Under the pieces are notes generated by a model. That model did no database searches and was not told where the DNA came from. It saw nothing but the letters and a program-made list of their open reading frames with translations. The position numbers were made by a program, and so were the translations under genes. From the NCBI GenBank assembly GCA_963784995.1, contig CAWATZ010000003.1, positions 1,302,001-1,366,000 of the forward strand: a stretch of DNA of 64,000 nucleotides. Direction: 5' to 3'. Source of the stretch: CAWATZ01 sp963784995 (GTDB lineage: Bacteria; Planctomycetota; Planctomycetia; Gemmatales; Gemmataceae). Shown here one piece after another: positions 51,012 to 59,542 of this stretch; position 1 is the stretch's first letter, and every line of letters begins with the position of its first letter.

Positions 51012-53504
51012 TTATGAGGAGTAGCGCCACAGCTCGCGGCCGTTCTCCATCTCAAAGCCGAACTCGCACTCGAGGGCCGCGAGCACGTCCAGCTCCCAGG
51101 GCCCATCGGCGGGAGGAGTCGTGGCCAGCCCCAGGTCCTGGACGATGGGATGGCTCTCGAAGGGATAAACCTTGACGACGAACTTCCCGAAGAGGAAGCG
51201 CAGGGACGGCAGGGACAGGGGACGGGTTGGGACCTCGATCAGGGCCTGGTAACAGGCCCGCTGGAAGTCGGTCGCGTCCCGGAATTGCTTCAGGTACACC
51301 AGCGTGGGGCTCAGCCGCCAGAAGCCGTGCCACATGTCGAGCAGAGTGCCACGGCTCAGCAGAGCCGGCCCAAGAAGAGCGACGTTGCCCAGGGCGGCCT
51401 CGAAGTCGGCAAGGATGCTCGACCAGGAGAACGTCGCGGAGGCGGCAATCACCTCGACCAGGCGGGCCACTTCGACCTGGCTGCTCGGGTCGAGCCTCTT
51501 CAGGGTGGCCGTATCGACGCCGAACCGGCTCGGGGCCTCGCCGGGTTTGGGGAACTCGAAGCTGCCGAGACCCTTGGGCACTCCATAAACTTCCCGGCCG
51601 GACACCATGGCCCACGGATGCGACACGATGATGTACGGGGTCCACAGGCTGGGCAGCGCGAAGGCGCCGGTGCCCCGCTGGATCGGGACGAAGAAGGCCG
51701 TTTCCACGGTCGGCATCCAGCCGATGTTCCGGGCAGGGGGCACCGAGTGGTTGCTGGCAATCCGGTGGAAGGACAGGATCACCACGGGGCCCAGCCCGGC
51801 AAAGGTGAAGGGGCGGAAGTGAAACTGCCAGCCGGTCGGCTGGTTCAGCTGCTCATCGATGAGCTGGGCCAAGCGCTGCGGGTCAGCCGCCAGCACGAAG
51901 GCGTACATCTGCACTCCTTCGATGGCGTACGGCTGCGGCAGAGCCAGCTCGCCGCCGGACTCGACGTAGGGTGCTTTGTCCTCGGAGCCGGCCTCGAGGA
52001 ACAGCGTACGCCGGTTGTCGGAACTCGGACTTCGGACCTCGGTGATGTCCGTTTCCCCCGGGATCACCTCCGGGTAGCCGCAGATCGCCCGGGCGGCCTG
52101 CAGACCACCCATGACGGCTGATTCGACGCAGCCGAAGTTCAGTCCGTTCCGCACCCAGTCGCCGGCCAGGAAAAGGTTGTCGAAGCCCGATTCCCCGGCC
52201 CGCAGGCGGAGGGCGGTCGTCCCCGGCAGCGACAGGACGTAGCGGGCGCTGGCGTCGCTGTTGGCACGCCAGTACTGGGCGTCGAAGCGAGCGACCCCGG
52301 TTTGCTGCTTCGGATCGACCAGGAAATCCCAGGCCAGCCCCGCCGGGTTGCTCAGGGGCGCGGCACCGGGCCACAGGTGCCCTGCATACGAACTCAGCCA
52401 GCGGATGGCGTTGTCCTTGACGAGCTGGTTCTGACGGGCCGGGAAGCCGTGGTCGGTCGGCGGCGGCGCCTCCCCCAGGTCCTGCAGCGGCCCACAGAAA
52501 TAGGCCAGGTTCCCCGGCGCCAGGTCGGCCGGCCAGGGCTCCCGGTCCAGCACCTGGGACATGTCGGCCCAGGTCTCGAAGGGATGGGCGTAGGCGGTGA
52601 GGATCGTCGATCCCTCCTTCCAGCCCAGCCGGTCCAGGGTCGGCTTGAGCCACAGCTGCATCGCCTGGGTCTGCACCGTCTGCAACCCCTGGAGCATGGC
52701 TTGCCACCGTGGGTTAACCGTCAGGTCCCGGCAGATGGTCGCCAGCGCTCCGGGGGGGATGCCCAGGACGACAAGGTTGAAGTCCTCGTTGAGGCGAAGG
52801 ACCCGTTCCTCGACGGCCGGCCAGGGAGACCAGTCCGATTCAAGGTCGATCTGGCCGGCTTGCAGCTCCTTGCCCTCCCGGAGCTGGTCGCAGAGCGGCG
52901 TACTCGGCCAGCACGGCAAGCCAGCCACGTCCACCAGCGGCTGGTAAGAGCCGTTCGGCGTGGCCTGCCTGCCGAGGTGGACGGCCTGGATCGATCGGCC
53001 GTCGGCCGTGACCTCCAGCCGTGTCACCTTGTGGAAGAACTCGAAGCGGACGCCCCGTTTCTGGAGGGTCAGGTACAGCGGCGCGAACACGGTGTCGCCC
53101 ATGCCAGCCTTCATCTTGAAGAAGATGCTGCCCTTGTACCACAGCAGCAGCCGCATCAGACAGCGCGTCATCGTCCCGGCTCCGACGCTCGGCTGGCTGG
53201 TGTCGCCGCCCTTGTAGGCGAAGATGAAATCGTAGGCGCCGCGGACCACGGCGCTGTCGAGGGTCTCCTGCAAGGCGCCGTAGCGGCGCAGCCAGCTCCG
53301 CCACTCCTGATCGTCGATGGCGTCGAAGCCGTAGGTCAACACCCCGGAGCGCAGGATGCCGCAGGCGTGGGCGACGCCGAGGTCGATCAGGAGGAGCAGC
53401 CGGCGGAGGACGTCGTCGCCGGCCGAGGCCGGGAAGACCTCCGCCTGGAGCCAGGCCGTCCAGGAGTCGAGGAACCCCAGCAACGTCTGATGATCGGCCG
53501 CCAC
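51012..53504 (-). CDS. FAD oxidoreductase with fused acetoacetate-decarboxylase-like domain, main part
   Basis: The first 500 residues continue a carotenoid-desaturase-like FAD oxidoreductase begun in the other frame (52840-54129). They include GAGTMTRCLMRLLLWYKGSI, AMQLWLKPTLDRLGW and the FAD-closing motif GFDNLFLAGDWVRNGLNFGC. After about residue 540 comes a separate domain with VSGREVYGVPKGLGSFEFPK, the signature of acetoacetate-decarboxylase-fold enzymes, which often act on lipid or polyketide beta-keto acids. The junction with the N-terminal frame is near 53535 in a GCGCGC run. Full length is about 1,040 residues. A nearby acyl carrier protein (56857) suggests carrier-bound or lipid substrates. 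Confidence 0.8.
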   Translation of the reverse strand: MAADHQTLLGFLDSWTAWLQAEVFPASAGDDVLRRLLLLIDLGVAHACGILRSGVLTYGFDAIDDQEWRSWLRRYGALQETLDSAVVRGAYDFIFAYKGGDTSQPSVGAGTMTRCLMRLLLWYKGSIFFKMKAGMGDTVFAPLYLTLQKRGVRFEFFHKVTRLEVTADGRSIQAVHLGRQATPNGSYQPLVDVAGLPCWPSTPLCDQLREGKELQAGQIDLESDWSPWPAVEERVLRLNEDFNLVVLGIPPGALATICRDLTVNPRWQAMLQGLQTVQTQAMQLWLKPTLDRLGWKEGSTILTAYAHPFETWADMSQVLDREPWPADLAPGNLAYFCGPLQDLGEAPPPTDHGFPARQNQLVKDNAIRWLSSYAGHLWPGAAPLSNPAGLAWDFLVDPKQQTGVARFDAQYWRANSDASARYVLSLPGTTALRLRAGESGFDNLFLAGDWVRNGLNFGCVESAVMGGLQAARAICGYPEVIPGETDITEVRSPSSDNRRTLFLEAGSEDKAPYVESGGELALPQPYAIEGVQMYAFVLAADPQRLAQLIDEQLNQPTGWQFHFRPFTFAGLGPVVILSFHRIASNHSVPPARNIGWMPTVETAFFVPIQRGTGAFALPSLWTPYIIVSHPWAMVSGREVYGVPKGLGSFEFPKPGEAPSRFGVDTATLKRLDPSSQVEVARLVEVIAASATFSWSSILADFEAALGNVALLGPALLSRGTLLDMWHGFWRLSPTLVYLKQFRDATDFQRACYQALIEVPTRPLSLPSLRFLFGKFVVKVYPFESHPIVQDLGLATTPPADGPWELDVLAALECEFGFEMENGRELWRYSS

Positions 53505-54129
53505 GTGCTGGGAATGGTCCGGGTCCAGGGTGCGCGCGCAGCCTCAGGGCGCTCAGGAGCAGGTCGAGCTGGGGGACACCCTCCCGCAGCGGCAGGAAGC
53601 GGCCGGCAGCAAGGCGCGCGGGGAGCGACAGCTCCCTGACACCGGCGGCGACGGCGCTGGCGATCCACTCCAGCAGCCGGACCAGGTTCCTCCAGAGTCC
53701 CGGAAACGGCCGGCCGTCGCCGGGCAGCGACCCGGCGAGGTCTTCGGGAAAATGATTGTTCCAGTCGATGCTCTGCCCCAGTTCCTCCACCCAGGTGACG
53801 GTGCTCTGGGGCGTGAAGGCATCGAAAAAGAGATTGGCCAGCGGAGCGCCTTCGGGCCGGTTCATCTCCTGGTAGCATTGGCGCATGAGACGGAAGGCGT
53901 TTTCGTAGAAACCGCCCCATACGTGCAGTCCGTGTTCCTCGATGCGCTGGCAGCAGTCCGGATTGCGGCCGCTGGCGCCCTTGCCGCCCAGCCGCCAGCC
54001 CATCTGGTAGACGGTGATCTCGTAACGCTCCTGCCAGCCGGGCGCCTCGGTCAGGCCGAAGGCGGCGGCCAGCGCGCCGGCGCCGCCGCCGAGAACAGCG
54101 ATCCTTTGTTTCGCGGATGGTGGGCTCAT
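52840..54129 (-). CDS. FAD oxidoreductase, N-terminal part (frameshifted)
   Basis: ATG 54129 (MSPPSAKQRIAVLGGGAGAL) gives the Rossmann dinucleotide motif GGGAGALAAAFGL and the conserved RIEEHGLHVWGGFYENAFRL. An earlier ATG 54159 lacks a binding site. Sense holds to about 53535, where one base shifts it to the frame 51012-53504; sequence after that point in this frame is noise. Bases 53872-54090 are almost identical to 56263-56481 in the neighbouring paralogue (three differences in 219), while the remainder is much more diverged. Confidence 0.8.
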   Translation of the reverse strand: MSPPSAKQRIAVLGGGAGALAAAFGLTEAPGWQERYEITVYQMGWRLGGKGASGRNPDCCQRIEEHGLHVWGGFYENAFRLMRQCYQEMNRPEGAPLANLFFDAFTPQSTVTWVEELGQSIDWNNHFPEDLAGSLPGDGRPFPGLWRNLVRLLEWIASAVAAGVRELSLPARLAAGRFLPLREGVPQLDLLLSALRLRAHPGPGPFPARGGRSSDVAGVPRLLDGLAPGGGLPGLGRRRRPPPAAPPDRPRRRPRLRHPALRGVDLRLRRHRRSGVAELAAPLRRLAGDPRQRRGPRRLRFHLRLQGRRHQPAERRSRDDDALSDAAAAVVQGQHLLQDEGWHGRHRVRAAVPDPPETGRPLRVLPQGDTAGGHGRRPIDPGRPPRQAGHAERLLPAAGGRGWLAVLAEYAALRPAPGGQGAASRPDRP

Positions 54130-54163
54130 GGGGGCATTCTCATCCAGGGGTTTCGTCATTCAG

Positions 54164-54295
54164 CACAAGCCCGAAGCGCTAGCGCCGGGACAGTCCTGAC
54201 ACAAGCCCGAAGCGCTAGCGCCGGGACATGCGGCTGATCCCGGCGCTAGCGCTTCTTGTGTGCCCCGTCCCGGCGCTAGCGCTTCGGGCTTGTGC
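54164..54295. repeat. Cluster of CGCTAGCG palindromic elements
   Basis: ACAAGCCCGAAGCGCTAGCG occurs twice in one direction (about 54165-54190 and 54200-54226) and twice reversed (54237-54261 and 54267-54295), so any pair can form a hairpin. It lies between the two FAD oxidoreductase genes. A diverged relative forms the end of the halogenase gene (20118-20178). Confidence 0.9.
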
Positions 54296-54309
54296 AACCT
54301 CAACGACTT

Positions 54310-56520
54310 TCAATCCAGCTCGCCGATCACGTCTTCGGGGTAACCGCAGATGGCCCGCGACGCCTGGAAGCCGGCCATCACGGCGGCCTCGACGCAACCG
54401 GCGTTGATCGGCGTGTAAACCCAGTCCCCGGCCAGATACAGGTTCTCGAAGCCCGACTCGTCGGCCTTGAGCCGGTACGGGGTGGTTCCGGGCAGGGACA
54501 GCACGTAGCGCTCCGAGGGGCTGACGTTGGCCCGCCAGTATTGGGCGTCGAAGCGATCCGATCCTGTCGCCGCCGCCGGCGCGACCAGCACGTCCCAGAG
54601 GAATGTCCCGGTCGTGGCATCGACCGCGGCCGGCCAGAGGCCGCCGAGGTTGTCGTCGAGGAACTGCAGCGCGATCTTTTTCACCAGCTGTCGCTGCCGG
54701 TCGGGAAAGCCGTGGTCGCTGGGGGGCGGAATGCCAGATGCGGGATCGATCAGCGGGCCGCAAAAGTAGGCGATGCTGCCCGGCGCGGCATCCGCCGGCC
54801 AGCTCTCGCGACCGAGCAGATGGCTCAGGTCGCCCCAGGTGTTCTGCGGGTCGGCAAAGGCCGTCAGGATGGTCGCCTGGCGATCAGCGTAGGCCCAGCC
54901 CAGCCCCTGGGCGTCCGGCTTCAGCCACACCTGCATCGCCTGGGTCTGAACCGTGCCGACCCGCTCGAGCATGTCCTTCCAGCGCTGCTGGGCGGGAGTG
55001 AGGGCCGCCTGGCCCTCACCGTACAGCTCGCTGCACGTGTCCGTCAGCCCTCCCAGGGAAATGCCCAGGACCACTTCGTCGAAATCGATCCCGCGGTGGA
55101 GGTGCAGCGTTTCGCGGGCCGGCCAATCCGCCCAGGGCGATTCCAGATCGATGCCCTGCTGCTGCAGCGCCTGGGCCTCCTGTTCGTCCAGCTGGTCGTA
55201 CCGGGGAGCGGAGGGCCAGCAGGGCAGGCCCTTCACGTCGATCAGGGGAGAATACTCGGCCCCGGGGGAAGTGTCCTTCAGGGTCACCTGCCGGCTGACC
55301 GTGAGGGTTTCGATGCGGGTCCGGTTCACGTCCAGGCCGAGGTTGTCGATCCGGTGAAAGAAGCGGAACTTGACGCCCTGCCGCGACAACCACTCGTAGA
55401 GCGGAGCGAAGACCGAGTCGCCCATGCCGGCCTGCATCTCGTAGAAGACCGCTCCCTTCCAGGTGAAGCCCAGACGCAGCAAACCGTGCGTGCAGGTCCC
55501 CGCCGCAACGCTTGGGCGGGTCACGTCGCCCTTCTCGAACCCGAAGACGTAGTCGTAGGTGCCGCGGACCACGGCGCTGTCAAGCGTCGTCTCGTGGGCC
55601 CCGTGATAGCGCAGCCAATCGCTCCATTCCCAGTTGTCGATCGAGAAGAAGCCGTTGAACAGGACGCCGTCCGCCACGATGCCAATCAGCGAAGTGCTGG
55701 CCAGGTCGAGCAGGGACCAGATCATCCGCGAGCGCCCATCCGTGACGGCGTCGTGGACGGCGACGAGGTCGGAGCGAAACCGGGTGAGCAGGCTGCGGAA
55801 GACGTCGTGGGAAGCGGCCGAGTGCTGGCGGACGTCGTCGGACATCTGCCGGGCGAGCTGCTCCAGGGCGCTCAGTGCCGGGTGCGCGAAGTCGGCCACC
55901 GCGGTCGTGACGGTGACGGCAGCGCTGGCAAAGAAGCTCTGGTAATGGGCCGAGACGTCCTGCCATTCGCTCCAGGCGGCGGTGACCAGGGTCGTGGCCC
56001 ACCTGACGATGCCGGCGTTGTGCGGTGGCACGCCCATCAGGTCGCGCAGCCGTTGCTGCATCCACCGGACCACCGCCTGGATCCAGTCCCAGGGGCTGGG
56101 CAAGTCGCCCTCGCCGGGGTGCTGGTCCGGAACGACGGGCATGCTGACGTTGACCGGGTCCCAGCCCGAGTCGGTTTTCTCAGTGAGGGTAATGTTGTAC
56201 TGAGGTTTGAACGCATCCCAGACGGTGGCCAGCGGTTGGTCGGGCGGTCGAGCCAGGTTCTCGTAGCATTGGCGCATGAGGCGGAAGGCGTTTTCGTAGA
56301 AACCGCCCCATACGTGCAGTCCGTGTTCCTCGATGCGCTGGCAGCAGTCCGGATTGCGGCCGCTGGCGCCCTTGCCGCCCAGCCGCCAGCCCATCTGGTA
56401 GACGGTGATCTCGTAACGCTCCTGCCAGCCGGGCGCCTCGGTCAGGCCGAAAGCAGCGGCCAGCGCGCCGGCGCCGCCGCCCAGAATGGCAATCTTCCGC
56501 CGACCAGGCAGTTCGGACAT
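54310..56520 (-). CDS. FAD-dependent oxidoreductase (carotenoid-desaturase-like), 736 aa
   Basis: Starts MSELPGRRKIAILGGG with the Rossmann motif, shares RIEEHGLHVWGGFYENAFRL with its neighbour, and ends with NLYLAGDWVYTPINAGCVEA and AVMAGFQASRAICGYPED, which bind FAD. A 250-residue insertion (about 140-390) without a known domain makes it longer than the 500-residue desaturases. The frame is clean. It lacks the acetoacetate-decarboxylase-like domain of its paralogue. The likely substrate is a long, hydrophobic, perhaps carrier-bound chain, since the ACP gene is divergent 336 bp away; this is inference. Confidence 0.8.
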   Translation of the reverse strand: MSELPGRRKIAILGGGAGALAAAFGLTEAPGWQERYEITVYQMGWRLGGKGASGRNPDCCQRIEEHGLHVWGGFYENAFRLMRQCYENLARPPDQPLATVWDAFKPQYNITLTEKTDSGWDPVNVSMPVVPDQHPGEGDLPSPWDWIQAVVRWMQQRLRDLMGVPPHNAGIVRWATTLVTAAWSEWQDVSAHYQSFFASAAVTVTTAVADFAHPALSALEQLARQMSDDVRQHSAASHDVFRSLLTRFRSDLVAVHDAVTDGRSRMIWSLLDLASTSLIGIVADGVLFNGFFSIDNWEWSDWLRYHGAHETTLDSAVVRGTYDYVFGFEKGDVTRPSVAAGTCTHGLLRLGFTWKGAVFYEMQAGMGDSVFAPLYEWLSRQGVKFRFFHRIDNLGLDVNRTRIETLTVSRQVTLKDTSPGAEYSPLIDVKGLPCWPSAPRYDQLDEQEAQALQQQGIDLESPWADWPARETLHLHRGIDFDEVVLGISLGGLTDTCSELYGEGQAALTPAQQRWKDMLERVGTVQTQAMQVWLKPDAQGLGWAYADRQATILTAFADPQNTWGDLSHLLGRESWPADAAPGSIAYFCGPLIDPASGIPPPSDHGFPDRQRQLVKKIALQFLDDNLGGLWPAAVDATTGTFLWDVLVAPAAATGSDRFDAQYWRANVSPSERYVLSLPGTTPYRLKADESGFENLYLAGDWVYTPINAGCVEAAVMAGFQASRAICGYPEDVIGELD

Positions 56521-56856
56521 GAGGCGATCCTCTCACCATAGCTGCCGAGCCGCGCACGCAGCGCAGCGGAGTAAGCGGTCCGGGAGTCCGCGGGAACCGC
56601 TTACTCCGCTGCGCTGCGTGCGCGGCTCGGTCCTGCGGTTGCCGAGCCGCGCACGCAGCGCAGCGGAGTAAGCGGTTCCCGCAGGCCGCTTACTCCGCTG
56701 CGCTGCGTGCGCGGCTCGGCGGGAACACCAAAATCGAGAGGGACATCCCCGACCATTTGCAGTGTACGGAAATCAGAACCAGGCGGTCAGGACCGGACAA
56801 TTGACCGGCAGCGCCTCATAATAGCCCCTGAGTTGTTTTCAAAGGAAGAGGCTGTC
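56521..56856. other. Divergent region filled by two palindromic elements
   Basis: The 336 bp between the FAD gene and the ACP gene are mostly two copies of the GAGCCGCGCACGCAGCGCAG element (see next entry). The remaining 130 bp before the ACP must hold its promoter; no clear boxes are visible. AAAGGAAGAGG is its ribosome binding site. Confidence 0.5.
56545..56719. repeat. Palindromic elements, GAGCCGCGCACGCAGCGCAG family, copies 2 and 3
   Basis: Two copies in tandem: 56545-56630 and 56642-56719. Arms are near-identical to 35941-36016 and 62428-62507; loops differ. They separate the oxidoreductase and ACP genes. Confidence 0.95.
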
Positions 56857-57093
56857 ATGAACGCCAAGTTTCAGAAAGTCCTTGCCGACTTCGTGTGTCT
56901 GGATGACGCGACGAGGATCACCCCGGAGACGGACCTGCTGGGCGATTTTCAGCTGGATTCGCTCGATCGGTTCGACCTGTTCTACACGCTGGAGCGCGAG
57001 TTCAGCATTCGCATCGAGAATGAGGAGACGACCAGCTTGCGGACGGTGGGCGACTTCTGGGAGCTGATCGCTGCAAAACTGGCCCAAAGTTAA
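56857..57093 (+). CDS. Acyl carrier protein
   Basis: A 78-residue ACP with the phosphopantetheine attachment Ser in LLGDFQLDSLDRFDLFYTLE. It carries the acidic helix II that partner enzymes read. It is more diverged than the fatty-acid ACP (for example DSLDRFDL rather than DSLDTVEL), so it is likely a dedicated carrier for a side pathway with the two FAD enzymes. A phosphopantetheinyl transferase and a ketosynthase are not nearby. RBS AAAGGAAG supports the start. Confidence 0.9.
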   Translation: MNAKFQKVLADFVCLDDATRITPETDLLGDFQLDSLDRFDLFYTLEREFSIRIENEETTSLRTVGDFWELIAAKLAQS

Positions 57094-57216
57094 TCCGACG
57101 AAATCCTTGCATTCGCGTCTCCCGGCGGGTAGCGTGGGGGGAGTGTCAAGATTCGCGCCGGTCCAACGAATAGACCTGTGAGCGTCCTTTCCGTACTTTC
57201 GCAGGGAGTGTCCGCC

Positions 57217-58356
57217 ATGCAGCTCAAACAAGTCGTCGATCCGTTCGGCGAAGTCAACGTCTATCCCAGCGGTCCTGGCCGCAAGCGCGTCACCGCCACC
57301 ATCCTGATGGAGCCGCACAAGGAGGGAGCCCAGACCGGCATCGCCCTGGACGGCTCCGGCTCGATGGCCAAGCTCTACGGTGTCGAGGACGGCAGCCGGA
57401 TCATCTCGCCCATCTTCGGCGGCAAGAAGAAACTGGAGAACCAGGTCACGCCGGTGGCCCAGAAACTCTGTGCCTACCTGGCCCGCAAGATCGACGCCGA
57501 CGGCGGCACTACCTGCGTTTACTGGGCCGTCGGGCCCAGCGGCAGCGAGATCGAGGTCGTGGGCGATTTTACCGCCGACGAGGCGGAGCGCCACGTCTTC
57601 GGCCCACCCCAGGATTTCGGCACCGGCACCCAGCTGCTGCCGGTTGTGAAATACTTCGTGGATCGCTTCCGCACCGCGCCGTGGGGTTTCTACGTGATCA
57701 TCACCGACGGCGAACTGCACGACCTGGACGAGGTCAAGGCCTACAGCACCCAGCTGGCCCGCGAGATTGTCGCCCATCGCCGCAACCCGGTCAAGTTCGT
57801 GCTGATCGGCCTGGGGCCCGACGTCAACGAAACGCAGATGACCGAGCTGGACGACCTCGACACCGGCACGCCCATCGACCTGTGGGACCACAAACTGGCG
57901 GCCGAGATGCGCCGGCTGGAGGAGATCTTCGCCGAGGTGGTGGACAAGAACGCCCGCGTCGCCGACCACGGCAAGATCTTCGATCCGTCCGGCCGGGTGG
58001 TCAGGGACTACGAGCGCGGCGGCCTGACCGCCTTCCTGGAGTTCGAGGTTGACCTGAAGGCCGAGTATTTCACGCTGGAGGTCAACGGGGCCCGGGTGCA
58101 TCAGCCGCTGACCGATCACTCGCGCGTTCCGGCCTCGACCGTCCCCACGACCACGCCGACCGCGGCCGCTCCGCAGGCCCCACCGGTGCCGCCGCCTCCG
58201 GCGCCGGCCCCGGCCCCGCCCGCTCCGAAAGAGCCGGAACACTCCGAGCTGACCGGCATGTCCGAGATGGACGAATCCTGGCGTGAGATCGACCTGGAGT
58301 TCGCCAAGCCGGGTGAGGAACAGAAGGACATCGACCTGGAAGAGAGTAAGGACTGA
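57217..58356 (+). CDS. VWA-domain protein 1
   Basis: A 379-residue protein built around a von Willebrand A domain: the MIDAS metal site is DGSGSMAKLYG near residue 46, and the later TDGELHDL provides the last ligand. VWA domains bind partners through a metal ion. After the domain comes a beta-rich piece and a proline-rich linker, ending in the acidic tail EEQKDIDLEESKD, absent from its paralogue. It is cytoplasmic (no signal peptide). It is 72% or so alike to the gene at 58464 by eye, hence a tandem duplication. The ATG at 57217 follows GCAGGGAG. Confidence 0.85.
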   Translation: MQLKQVVDPFGEVNVYPSGPGRKRVTATILMEPHKEGAQTGIALDGSGSMAKLYGVEDGSRIISPIFGGKKKLENQVTPVAQKLCAYLARKIDADGGTTCVYWAVGPSGSEIEVVGDFTADEAERHVFGPPQDFGTGTQLLPVVKYFVDRFRTAPWGFYVIITDGELHDLDEVKAYSTQLAREIVAHRRNPVKFVLIGLGPDVNETQMTELDDLDTGTPIDLWDHKLAAEMRRLEEIFAEVVDKNARVADHGKIFDPSGRVVRDYERGGLTAFLEFEVDLKAEYFTLEVNGARVHQPLTDHSRVPASTVPTTTPTAAAPQAPPVPPPPAPAPAPPAPKEPEHSELTGMSEMDESWREIDLEFAKPGEEQKDIDLEESKD

Positions 58357-58363
58357 CGGGTTT

Positions 58364-58426
58364 GTTCCCCCAGCCGCTTGCGGCTTAGCGCAACCAGCCG
58401 CTGAGCCGCAAGCGGCTGGGGGAACA
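58364..58426. repeat. Inverted repeat between the VWA genes
   Basis: GTTCCCCCAGCCGCTTGCGG pairs with CCGCAAGCGGCTGGGGGAAC around a short loop. It lies right after the first VWA stop and before the second's ribosome binding site. It could attenuate read-through so that the two copies are made in different amounts. Confidence 0.9.
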
Positions 58427-58463
58427 ACCGTCCCACGGTCCCAAGAAGAAGGAACCTATCGCC

Positions 58464-59402
58464 ATGACACAACTGCGCAAGACGGTCGAGCCATTCGGTG
58501 AGGTCAACGTCTACCCGGACGAGGGCGGCAAGGTGCGCGTGGTCGCCACCATCCTGATGGAGCCGCACAAGGAGGGCACCCAGACCGGCATCGCCCTGGA
58601 CGGCTCCGGCTCGATGGCCAAGCTCTACGGCGTCGAGGAAAGCTCCGGCTTCCTGGCGTCGCTGTTCGGCTGGAAGAAGGAGGGCCACAACGACGTCACT
58701 CCGGTGGCCCAGAAGCTCTGTGCCTACCTGGCCCGCAAGATCGACGCCGACGGCGGCACCACCTGTGTCTACTGGGCCACCGGCGACGGCGGCAGCGACA
58801 TCCAGGAGGTCGGCGATTTCACCGCCGACCAGGCCGAGAAACACGTCTTCGGCCCGCCCCGCAACTTCGGCACCGGCACGCAACTGCTGCCGGCCGTGAA
58901 ATACTTCGTCGAGCGCTTCCACACCGCGCCGTGGGGTTTTTACGTCTTTATCACCGATGGCGAGCTGCATGACCTGGACAAGGTCAAGGTCTACAGCACC
59001 CAGCTGGCCCGCGAAGTCTCGGCCAAACGCCGCCGGCCGCTCAAGTTCGTGCTGATTGGCGTCGGCCCGGACGTCAACGAAGGCCAGATGGAGGAACTGG
59101 ACGATCTGGACACCGGCACCGACGTCGATCTGTGGGACCACAAGCTGGCCTCGGAGATGCGCCACGTCGAGGAGATCTTTGCCGAGGTAGTGGACAGGAA
59201 CGCCCGCATCGCCGACAACGCCAAGATCCTCGATCCCCAGGGCAAGGTGGTCAAGGACTATTCGGATACGGGACTGTATCCCTACCTGGAGTTCCTGATG
59301 CCCGCCGGCGCTGCTTACTTCACCCTGGAGGTCAATGGCAACCGGATTCACCAGCCGCTGTCGGACCAGGCCCACGCACCGTCGTCCGAGATGGCGAAGT
59401 GA
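58464..59402 (+). CDS. VWA-domain protein 2
   Basis: A 312-residue paralogue of the preceding protein, with the same MIDAS (DGSGSMAKLYG) and TDGELHDL, and a similar beta-rich end (YFTLEVNGNRIHQPLSDQ). It lacks the proline-rich and acidic tail. AGAAGGAACC precedes the ATG. The pair likely forms a complex or binds two partners. No AAA+ ATPase (MoxR-type) usually seen with VWA proteins is present. Confidence 0.85.
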   Translation: MTQLRKTVEPFGEVNVYPDEGGKVRVVATILMEPHKEGTQTGIALDGSGSMAKLYGVEESSGFLASLFGWKKEGHNDVTPVAQKLCAYLARKIDADGGTTCVYWATGDGGSDIQEVGDFTADQAEKHVFGPPRNFGTGTQLLPAVKYFVERFHTAPWGFYVFITDGELHDLDKVKVYSTQLAREVSAKRRRPLKFVLIGVGPDVNEGQMEELDDLDTGTDVDLWDHKLASEMRHVEEIFAEVVDRNARIADNAKILDPQGKVVKDYSDTGLYPYLEFLMPAGAAYFTLEVNGNRIHQPLSDQAHAPSSEMAK

Positions 59403-59542
59403 GCGGTTGTGAGTCGCAGCATGGACGCGCTCCGCGGCGCGGTTGCGCTGCCCCACCCGAGTCGCCCTCTCCGGATTCGCCCAGGTTCCCTATTCTCTTT
59501 CTTTGGAAGAGGAGTATACTCGCTCCCACTTCCCTCAAGAAC

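Noticed and set aside
54292..56541. 749-codon plus-strand frame opposite the second FAD oxidoreductase
   Set aside because: Antisense shadow; the minus strand has the FAD motifs and a clean frame.
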